Shown piece after piece: positions 9,601-20,500 of a DNA stretch of 64,000 nucleotides. Where the stretch lies: positions 558,001-622,000 of the forward strand of contig JAKFAO010000003.1 in assembly GCA_021527695.1 (NCBI GenBank), read 5' to 3'. Each line of letters begins with the position of its first letter. The stretch's first letter is position 1. The position numbers and the translations under genes were made by a program. The DNA comes from Naematelia aurantialba. Its lineage: Eukaryota > Basidiomycota > Tremellomycetes > Tremellales > Naemateliaceae. A model generated the notes under the pieces. It was not told where the DNA came from. It searched no databases and saw only the letters and a list, made by a program, of their open reading frames with translations.

Positions 9601-12600
9601 AGGAATTAGACGAGATCACAAGTCAAGTTCCCGTGACATACCAAGGTTACCTTGATATATTCCATCCTAGATGGGGAACCGAGACCTTGCCACCCCATAG
9701 GGAGTATGACTTGAAGTTCTCGCTGAAACCTGAGGCTAAGCTTCGTCTGGCGCCATTGTACGAGCTGAACCCGTCTCAGGTGGAGGTTTTGAGATCAACC
9801 ATTGAGAGGGAATTGGCTGCTGGACGAATTAGGCCAAGCAACTCGCCATATGGATCGCCGACCTTCTTTGTCCCCAAGAAAGATGGACGAAGTCGAATGG
9901 TCGTCGATTTTCGTCGACTCAATCAGGCAACCGTCCCGGATGCGTATCCATTGCCATTGATTAGCCAAATCATCAACGAATTGGGCCAATCCAAGTATTT
10001 CACCAAGTTAGACTTGGTGGGGGCGTACCAACTCTTGAGGGTGGCACCGGGGAATGAACATCTTACAGCGTTCAGGACTCAATTGGGAATGTTTGAGTCA
10101 CTGGTGGTGCGGGACGGTCTCAAGAATGCTCCTGCGGTATTCCAACATTTCCTCAACGAAGTCTTCCGAGATCTTATCGGGCGAGGAGTTACGATATATA
10201 TCGACGATATCCTTATCCACGCGTCGACACTCGACGAGTTACGTGATCTCACTCGACGAGTATTCGACATCGTTAGAAAGACGTCGCTCTTCCTGAAAGC
10301 CAGCAAGTGCGAATTTGAAAAGGAGAGCGTGACATTCTTGGGCTTCGTGGTGTCTAATAACGGGGTGGGAGCGAATTCCGAGTATGTTCAAGGCATAGTC
10401 GACTTCCCGGCACCTCGAACGGTGTCATGACGGAGACGTCGTCGAGTCGTCACGTGACTATCCACGCGACCGGGATGGCGGCATGGCTGTCACGTGGGGC
10501 TTGAGGAACTCGTCTAGGTTGAGCGAGTATCTACTCGTCTCGACGAGAGTATATAGAATTTACCGGATTGTAGTGAGGTTCCTCAGCGATCCTCGATTGA
10601 GTCCCATAGTCCAAGACCCAACGATCTCGCTCTAACTTCGACGGGTCTACAACCACTCATCTGAGTTCTTCTAGATCGCCCAGGTCTCAGTCCACGTCCC
10701 CCCACCTCCACGTCCCCGTCCCAAGTCAAGGCTTTCCTCATTCTCTCAACGAGTTCCCGCGGAACTCGTCCACTTCCAAGCCAGTCGTTGTGCAGCGGTC
10801 CCAGGTCGCCGAAGTTAGACCGGAGCATCGTGACAGTATCGAGGATCGCTGTTACCGCGCACAACCATCAAGCCAAGTTAACGCCATGTCCATTCCACCT
10901 TCCTCACGAGTCACTCGCCAAGCAGCGCGAGATCAGGGACGATTGAACTCTGGGGTTCAAGAGGACCCCGAGGGTTCGGGTTCGTTCGTCGACTTCGGTG
11001 AGCAGATCGACGAGCGACAAGAGGGGTCTCGACGAGATCCTTCCCCACAACAGAGCCCGGAGCGAGCCTCCCACACCCCTTTCGTCCCGCCTGTCATAGA
11101 CCCTGCTGTTTTCCAACAGCAAATGATGGCGTATATGAGCGCCATAGCCACACAGCAGCAACACCAACAGTGGGAGCGCGAGCGATTCGTCAGGGATTCG
11201 TCGAGTCCCTCGTCAAACTTCAAGGAACCAAAAGCTCGAGAGCCCGATACCTTCAATGGTCGAGCTCCCGAGAAACTCAACCAGTTCATTATGGAATGTG
11301 ATCTGGTGTTCAAGCTTCAGCCCTCTCGGTACTACACTGAGGAGATCAAGGTGACGTTCATGATGAGTTACTTACGAGGTGTAGCTCTCGACGCCGTTCG
11401 ACCATTGGCAACAGCAGTTCCCCCGGCTATCGAGCTTTCGTCGAGAGATGCCTTTGTGAGGTATCTTAAGGATAATTTCGGGGACCCCGACGAGAGGGGT
11501 ACGGCTCGTCGAAATCTCAAGGAGTTGAGACAGACGGGAACTGCCTCTGAGTACTTCGCTCGAATGAGAGAGCTGATTGCAGTCCTGGGTTGGAGAGACC
11601 AGGAACCTATAGTTGACAAGGCTATAGATGGTCTCTCGTCAACTATGAAAGACGAACTGGCTCGACATGGCCGAGAGTTTGAGAGTTTCGACGAGTTAAT
11701 CCGATTCGTTGTCCCTCTCGACAATCGTCTCCGTGTCCGGGACCAGGAGAGAAAGGCCGAGTCGGCGCGCAGGCCGGAGGCGGGAAGGGCCCCATTGACT
11801 AAGCCCTTCCTCCCGCCTACTCCCTCTTCTTCTTCGGCCACCCCTTCCAACCTTGGGCGAGAGCTTCAAGGACCTCGCCCACCGGTTGAGAACTCGTCGA
11901 GTTCTTTGGGGCCTGTGCCTCGGGGATCTCTCCCCGAGAGAGAGAGAGAGAGGCGGCGAGTAGAAAACGCCTGTTACAGGTGTGGACAATCGGGGCATTT
12001 CCTCCCAAACTGTCCCCTTACGAGGATGGGATCTCGTCCACTCCCGCCCACTCCCAGCAGACCTTCTCCTGTCCCCGGACCGGGCACCAAGGAGGAGCCA
12101 AAAGATTGAGGGATATGCTTGCCGCAGAGACTACATATCCCGCCAATTTAGTGCTCTCTGCTACCTCCTTAGCTCGTACTATGGATAGTTCGGACTCACT
12201 TGTAGACATCGACTCGACAAAAACTGTACATTCGTCGAGTCAAGATACCCATTCGTCGATCATCGACAAACGAAATATACCTTTGAATTGTGGTGAGCCT
12301 TTTAGACTCTCCAAAGACCAGGCTGTCGTTGCTGGGCAACTAGGCGAGTCCGATTCGTTGGCCACGATACTCCTTGATTCCGGAGCTAGTGGTAACTTCA
12401 TCGACGAGGGTTTCGTCGACTCCGAGGGATTCGACAAATACCCACATACCAAACCTCGTCGACTAACCTTGTTTGACGGGGAGCCAAGCAAAGCGGGACC
12501 AATCAAGTGGTACGTCGAGGCCCCGCTCACAGTAGTGGGATCGACCAGGGTTGAAAGATTCGATGTTACTCGCCTATCAGGGGCGGACATTGTTCTCGGC

Positions 12601-15600
12601 TACTCCTGGCTCAAAGAGCACGGAGTAACTCTCGACTTCGGTGAACGATTGGTTTCGACTCGACGATCGAGAATGCTTTCGTCGAGTGACGAACCAATAG
12701 TCGTCAAAATACCATCGTCCCCGAGCAAATCCATGCCCTTGCCCATGCCCGAGGCTAAGACCCCCATCGCCACAGTCCCAGCATTGGATTCGTCCAATTC
12801 CATGTCCAAGCCCACGTCCACGTCCAGTCCCAAGTCAAGTTCCAAGCCAGCCCCCATGCTCAGGGGACGCGAGGAGTCGCTCGGTTCCATCAAGGGAGTC
12901 GTCGAGCTCAAGAGCGCGTTCAAGTCCAAGTCGTCGAATCGTTCAAGGTCCAAGGTCAGGTTCAGGGAGGGAATGACCCCGGATGTCAGGATTCCTGGAG
13001 GAGTCCTCAGGTTTCCTAACAGCATACCGGTGAGACAACCTAGTCGTTGGATATCTCGTGACGCTCCTACAGGAAATCGAGAGGAAAGCGTCGAGCGACT
13101 GTGTGCAGTCGACGAGTCGCCAGAATTCGACCAATCCTTCGTCGGAGTAGAGACGTTGCCGAGCTTCGGTGAACTCGAGTTGACTCCCGAGGAATTAGAC
13201 GAGATCACAAGTCAAGTTCCCGTGACATACCAAGGTTACCTTGATATATTCCATCCTAGATGGGGAACCGAGACCTTGCCACCTCATAGGGAGTATGACT
13301 TGAAGTTCTCGCTGAAACCTGAGGCTAAGCTTCGTCTGGCGCCATTGTACGAGCTGAACCCGTCTCAGGTGGAGGTTTTGAGATCAACCATTGAGAGGGA
13401 ATTGGCTGCTGGACGAATTAGGCCAAGCAACTCGCCATATGGATCGCCGACCTTCTTTGTCCCCAAGAAAGATGGACGAAGTCGAATGGTCGTCGATTTT
13501 CGTCGACTCAATCAGGCAACCGTCCCGGATGCGTATCCATTGCCATTGATTAGCCAAATCATCAACGAATTGGGCCAATCCAAGTATTTCACCAAGTTAG
13601 ACTTGGTGGGGGCGTACCAACTCTTGAGGGTGGCACCGGGGAATGAACATCTTACAGCGTTCAGGACTCAATTGGGAATGTTTGAGTCACTGGTGGTGCG
13701 GGACGGTCTCAAGAATGCTCCTGCGGTATTCCAACATTTCCTCAACGAAGTCTTCCGAGATCTTATTGGGCGAGGAGTTACGATATATATCGACGATATC
13801 CTTATCCACGCGTCGACACTCGACGAGTTACGTGATCTCACTCGACGAGTATTCGACATTGTTAGAAAGACGTCGCTCTTCCTGAAAGCCAGCAAGTGCG
13901 AATTTGAAAAGGAGAGCGTGACATTCTTGGGCTTCGTGGTGTCTAATAACGGGGTGGGAGCGAATTCCGAGTATGTTCAAGGCATAGTCGACTTCCCGGC
14001 ACCTCGAACGGTTCGGCAGGTTCGACGATTCCTGGGGATGGCAAGCTATTATCGTCGATTCGTCCCTCATTTTGCCAAGATCGCGGGACCCCTCCATAAG
14101 TTGACAGGCAAGGACGTCCCATTCGTCTGGGAAAAGGGACAGCAGGCAGCATTCGACGATATCAAACGACTCATGACGACCGCACCGGTACTCGCCCACT
14201 TCAGTCCCGAGTTTGAGACGATCGTTCAGGCGGATGCATCCCTATACGGATGGGGGTTCGTAATTTCGCAGATCAACTCGGAAACGGGGCATGAGCATCC
14301 AGTGGCAATCGAGTCTGGTGCGTTTCAAGGGTCTGAGCTTAACTATACAGTGACCGAGAAAGAGTTCTTGGCGATCGTGATGGCCTTTCGTCGAAAGCGC
14401 CATCTGCTCATGCAGGTCAAGTCGACTGTGATCACGGATCATTTGAACTTGACATATTGGATGGAGCCGAGGCAGCTTAATCCTAGGCAGGCCAGGTGGG
14501 TGGATCTACTGTCGGGATTCGACTACAATATTGTCTATCGTCCAGGGGTACATGCTACCTACCCAGATGCTCTCTCTCGACGACCCGACTACCAACCTGG
14601 ACCACTCGCCGAGCAGGAGGAGACTCTCGTCCAAGCCCTCCCGAGTCTCAACGAATCCTCTACCGTTACAACGTCCTTGTCCCATATGATTAGAGCGTTG
14701 ACAGTGGTTGATGATGATGGGAACAACGAGGACGTTGTTGATGGCGAGGGCATCGACGAGACTCACGAAGCGGATTCCCTTGGAGACGACGACGGCGGTT
14801 TGATATCCATCGAGGATGTGGCCGAAGGAGTAGATGAGGATCCCGAGTTGGAGCAGGTGAGAGTCGAGTTGAGTACAGAGGTTGTCGAGTCAGAGGAGGA
14901 TTCGTCGAGTACCGAAGGAACTCGTCGACTCACCGGATTCTGTCGTCGACTTGGGATGCCAGATGGTACCAAGGTCGAGCAGTCGGGGCGAGGTTTGCTC
15001 CGGGTGGGGGGAAGGTTATACATTCCCAACCATAAAGACTTGCGGTTGAAGATACTCAAGTCTCGCCATGAGTCAAGCCTGGCTGGCCACCCGGGAGTGA
15101 GTAAAATGCTGGAACTGGTCCAAAGAGAGTACTGTTGGCTTGGACTTAGACGAGATGTCGAACGATTCGTTCGTGGGTGTGCGGTGTGCCAGCGAACGAA
15201 GCCCAGTCGGCAGAGTCCCCATGGATTTCTTCAATCCCTGGAGATTGCCGATGGACCATGGACGTCGATCTCCATGGATTTCATCGAGGAGTTGCCAAAA
15301 TCGAGTGGTTACAACTCAATCCTAGTGGTGGTCGACCGGTTGACGAAATGGGCCATATTCGTTCCCACAACGACTCGTTTATCGACCGCCAAACTCGTCG
15401 ACTTAGTCATCGACAACGTAGTCACCCAGCATGGTTTCCCTAAGAGTATCATCTCTGATCGGGGCTCCAAGTTTACCAGCAGGTTGTGGGTGGCCATGAA
15501 TCAAGCATTGGGGACTAAGGTCTGTCTCTCTACTGCGTTTCATCCCCAGACAGATGGGCAGACTGAGAGAGTGAACCAAATCCTTGAGCAATACTTGAGG

Positions 15601-17522
15601 GTATTCGTCGATTACAATCAAGATAATTGGTCGAGTCTGCTATCCAGAGCGGCCTTTTCCTACAACAACTCGATTCACTCGACCATAAAGATGTCACCGT
15701 TCTTCGCCAATTTCGGCTATAACGCTCGATGGGTCGAGGAAATCGACGAGTTCGAGAGCGACGTTCCACCAGTCGTCGAAAAGGTCAAATCCCTGACGGA
15801 GGTTCACGACCTGTGTAAGCGGAACATCGAGTTGGCGAATCAGGAGTATGCCAAGCAGTATAACCGTCGTCGACAAGAGGGACCAACCTTCAAGGTAGAC
15901 GATTTGGTAATGCTTTCATTGGAAAACGTCAAGACTCGTCGACCCATGAAGAAAATGGATATCCGATATGGAGGGCCATACCGAGTTATGGCCAAGGTAG
16001 GGACCAGAGCGTATAGGTTAAGTCTTCCAGAGAGTATGAAGATTCACAATGTCTTCCATGTATCCTTGCTTCGTCCATTTAGAGCAGCTGAATTCCCAGG
16101 GCAAAGTTATGTACCACCAGGACCTGTCGAGATCGACGAGGAAGTGGGCGATTCGTTCGAAATCTCAGGAATCGTTGACTCTCGTCGAAATCGGCGGGGC
16201 AAGCTTGAGTATCTCGTCGAATGGTTGGGGTATGAGGGAACAGATGAGGCAGTGACTTGGGAGTTGGCTGAGAATTGTGAAGGGGCCCGGGAAACCATTG
16301 AGGCGTTCCACTTGAATCATCCCGAGAAACCTGGGCCATAACCAGCTGAGTCGTCGAATCTAATCCATATACCATGTACAGACTGATGATGCTAATTGAT
16401 AATACTAAAGATACAGACATGTAGAGGCTACAGGGACTAGATTCACTCCGAGCCTGGCCCGGTATTCCCACCAGACCCACCCACCGTGCCAGACCCACCT
16501 GCCTCACCCTCGCCAATAAAGTCGTCAACGATCTCGTCGAGATCCGTACCCAGTGACGTCGCCAGTCGTCGAGCGCGCTGGACCATATAGGTCCGGGTCA
16601 TGCCCGTGTTCTGGCGGGCGAGGGCAACAACTGAGAAGAGCTCATGGAGAGCAGCACCCAACTCAACACCCGAAGTCGTCGAAAAGGTAGGAGAACTCGT
16701 CGAGGCTTGAGGAGGTCCCGAGCCTTGGCGAAAGAGACGACTTGGTCGAGAGTACAGCGAACAATACTTGGAGGCACAAGTCAAACACTTCACGTGAGTC
16801 GAGACTCGCCAACAGGTACGCGATTCGGCCAGACAAGTATCACATTTCGGCTCGCCAGGAGTCGCAGAGGGCCAGGCAGTCTGGGAATTAGCTGAGTTCT
16901 TTCTACTTTCGTCGAGAGTCGTGACGAATCGTTGAGTGCTCACCAAAATATACTGATCTGTTCTGGTCTCGTTGCGGCGGCGGCGGCGGGCCCGGGCAGA
17001 GCTGTCGGGGTTGGGCGTGGGGGTAGTGGGCTCTCCGGGCGGGAGAGTAGAGGAGTCGTGGTCAGGGGTCCGGATGTCGAAGATCTCGTCGACTTCCACA
17101 ACGACTGGGTCCGAGTTGTCGGTGGCCCAAGTGGGCCCGGAACGAGACGGCTGCTGCTGCTGCTGCTGCGGCTGCTGCCGCTGGTGGTAGGGCGGTGGGG
17201 GAGAACGGGACTGCAACCGGTTCTGACCGGACGCATAAGGAACTGGTCGAGTTAGTGAGTCCTCGTCGAGTACTCACCTAGGGCCCCAATTTCCTCGATC
17301 TCATCATCCGAATCCTCCACCACCACAACCTCGACGGGGCGTGGGCCGCCGTAGGGAACCACAGCAATGTTGTGCGCGTGGACGAACCGACCAGCAAAGC
17401 GAGTTTGCGTACTGGCACGGCGGGACGCATCTCGTCGAGTCGCGGGCATCCTTGAAGATTTCGTCGATGGTACCTACGTGTCAGTGAGTCTTACCTTAAA
17501 ATTTGACGTGGTAGAGAACGAG

Positions 17523-17585
<63 letters not shown>

Positions 17586-20500
17586 AAGAAAGAAGAGAGA
17601 TGGGGAGTTCTACGGTGAGTGGTTTCGTTCTCGCCGAGTCCTTTATGGTCTGTGCTGTCGCCAGGTTACCGTGCCATCTACGCTACGGCGACTCTCGGGA
17701 TTAGTCGAGCGTGGCAAGCATGGCGACGGCGACAGCGATGGCAGTGCCACTGATAGCTTGCCGCCATGGTGCATGGTGGTGCATACGGGAGGAATGGTCT
17801 AGTCTCGCAGGAGCTCGACCATAATGGTGGGCAGAGTGTCATGACGGAGACGTCGTCGAGTCGTCACGTGACTATCCACGCGACCGGGATGGCGGCATGG
17901 CTGTCACGTGGGGCTTGAGGAACTCGTCTAGGTTGAGCGAGTATCTACTCGTCTCGACGAGAGTATATAGAACATACCATTTTGTAGAGAGGTTCCTTAG
18001 CGATCCTCGATTGAGTCCCATAGTCCAAGTCCCAACGATCTCGCTCTAACTTCGACGGGTCTACAACCACTCATCTGAGTTCTTCTAGATCGCCCAGGTC
18101 TCAGTCCACGTCCCCCCAACTCCACGTCCCAGTCCCAAGTCAAGGCTTTCCTCATTCTCTCGACGAGTTCGCGCGGAACTCGTCCACTTCCAAGCCAGTC
18201 GTTGTGCAGCGGTCCCAGGTCGCCGAAGTTAGACCGGAGCATCGTGACACAAGCACAAGCCAGCACAAGCCAGCACAAGCAAGCACAAGCAAGCAAGCAC
18301 AAGCACAAGCAAGCAAGCACAAGCCAGCAAGCACAAGCAAAAGCAAGCACAAGCACAAGCCACACCGCCAACACGCGAAACCCACAACTTCACGACTCAC
18401 CAATGTCCGAATCCAGGCTGGCCTGACTACCTTCCGATAGGGCCGAACTGCGCCTCCTATGCGCCCATTCCCATGCCTTGTGAGACATCGACGGCGGGCT
18501 CGGCAGGAGGGGCGGCAGAGGCACTGTATAGAAAATTGATCGACTGCTTTCGGCGAAGCCTGCGGCTGAGTCCTGGATGAACCGTGGGCGCGGCGGCTCG
18601 AGCACCTCGAGTGGGTCGGGTGGCTCATGTGCCTCGAGCGAGTGAAGTGGCTGTGCCTCGAGCGAGTGAAGTGGCTCGATCAAGCGCTCGAGTGGATCCA
18701 CAGAGTGACTCCGGTACATCATCGTCTTACGAGAGGAGGCGGAGGCGGGGAAGAGCGAGACCGGGAACGAGACGGTCCCGTTGGACGGCAGAGGGGCGAC
18801 GACGGGCTCGTCGGACGCCGAGACGGTGCTGGAGAGCCCCGAGTCCAGGGTAGGAACCGCCTCGCTCGGGACTGACTTGGTGCGCCCGTGCCCATTCTGT
18901 TGGGGCTGGATCGACGACGACCTCGAGGGAATGATAAATGGCTCGCTCCTTCCTCTAGAGTGCATGCGGCGTCCATTCACGGGCTCAGACGCCGCATGAA
19001 TCGTCATTGACTTTGACTTTGCTGACTTGCCTGGCTGCACTGACGGTACTGACTGCTCGTGGTGCAGTGACTGCTCGGGCTGCGGTGACGATTGCGGTGA
19101 GTGTACATCTCGCGGTGACTGTGAGGTCGGCCACTGTCGCTCCCGCTGCCTGGCGGACTCGACGATGCTCGCCCGTCGCGTGGGGTCTAGAATATCCTCC
19201 AAGCCTAACCCAGTCTCTGCGGGAAGGTCAAGGTGCAAGGCCGGCATGGAGATGCTCGACGGAAACGGTGGGATGGGTTGCGCCCACGACGTCGACCCTG
19301 ACCCTGCGTTTCGACTCGGAATGGCCGGCTCGCTCGGCTGCTTGGTGTGCAGGTGTGTATGCAGGTGTGTATGCAGGTGTAGCGAGGCGAGCGACGATGT
19401 GCGCACTGGCATCATATGCTCGATGAACGACCGTCGTCGGCTCGATGGTGCAGCCTCGTCCTCGTCCGCTTCGGTCAGCCTGGGCAGCCGCTTCAGCCAC
19501 GCGGGCGAAGCGCCTTTCCACGAGACCCGCCGATCCTTCTTGGCGAACACGAGCGCGGGCCGATCCTGCGGTGCACTGCCAAGAGCATGCGCCACGCCGT
19601 TCTGCGTCATGTTGTATCTCGGGTCGTAGGGGTTCGGCGAGGGAGTCTGTGCCGGGGACAGCGAGCCAGGGGAGATCGGTCTACGCACCGAGTGGCGCTG
19701 AGCACGCCGACTCGAAGCAGTAGGCGACGGCGAGCTCGCGCGTGAGGATGCCGACGGGGAGGGCGAGACGGACCTGCCCGGCCTGAGACTGGCGCGTAAG
19801 CGTTGCAAGAAGCCCTTGGGCCGAGAGGAACGAGCCGGCCGCAGGTCTTCCAACGACACGTCGTTCAGGGGCACAAAGGCAATGGGTAGAGGCGAGCAGG
19901 CAGATCGGTCCAGCGCATCGTCCGCATCTGTGCGCCCTTCGTTCGCCCACGCAGCGATCGTGTCCAGCCCTACCGTCTCTATGCCGTTCTCTCTGTCGTT
20001 CACGTACGCCTCGTTGTCGCCATGTCCGAGCCCGCGGGTGATGTCATGAATCCCGAATGTCGATCGCCGAAGAGTCTTCGTGGGGAGTGTTGCCTGATCT
20101 CTCGTGGACCGAGGACGACGAGATGCCTGAGGGGTTGGAAGCGTCTCCAGGCTGCCTGACGAGACGCTCTCCTTGGGCTCGTCGATTGCCGGAATAATTG
20201 GGGTCTGCACGGCCGGCGCGGCCCTTGGCCAGACCACCGACTCACGGTGGGCTTCAAGCCAAGATGGGCTCCTCTCAGACCTCCTAGATGAGTACCCAAG
20301 GTGTGGGAGAGATTGAGCGAAAGCCCTCCGGCCCACTACACTCTGCAACCGCGGGGGCGGCGATGGGAATGCAGGTGCAACTCCTATAGGCGCCGAGCGC
20401 TGACCAGTCGAGTTTGCAACCTTGTTAGAGCTCGTCGACCACGGGGGCATAAGTGTAATACCTGCTCTACCACTTCGCGTGTCGTGCGAGGCCCGCTCCA

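Larger units (their letters stand above)
6834..18249 (+). mobile_element. Compound Ty3-type (Tf1/sushi-like chromovirus) LTR retrotransposon, tandem with three LTRs
   Basis: Three 413-bp LTRs (6834, 10423, 17837), each beginning TGTCATGACGG and ending GTGACA, frame two internal regions. Order: LTR1, gag, pol cut off in reverse transcriptase, LTR2, gag, complete pol, antisense accessory gene, LTR3. The two internal regions are nearly identical over the shared 3.2 kb. LTR1 and LTR3 show no difference that I can find, while LTR2 differs from both at about 12 positions. CAAGC lies on both outer sides (6829-6833, 18250-18254), the 5-bp duplication expected of a Ty3-type integrase, and no comparable duplication is seen at LTR2. 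The unit is antisense to the host gene and lies in its last intron. Confidence 0.93.

Noticed and set aside
10423..18249. Second element inserted independently into the first
   Set aside because: An insertion into pol would leave the rest of pol and a 5-bp duplication of pol sequence after LTR3; instead LTR3 is followed by CAAGC as at the left outer side, and the outer LTRs match each other rather than LTR2.
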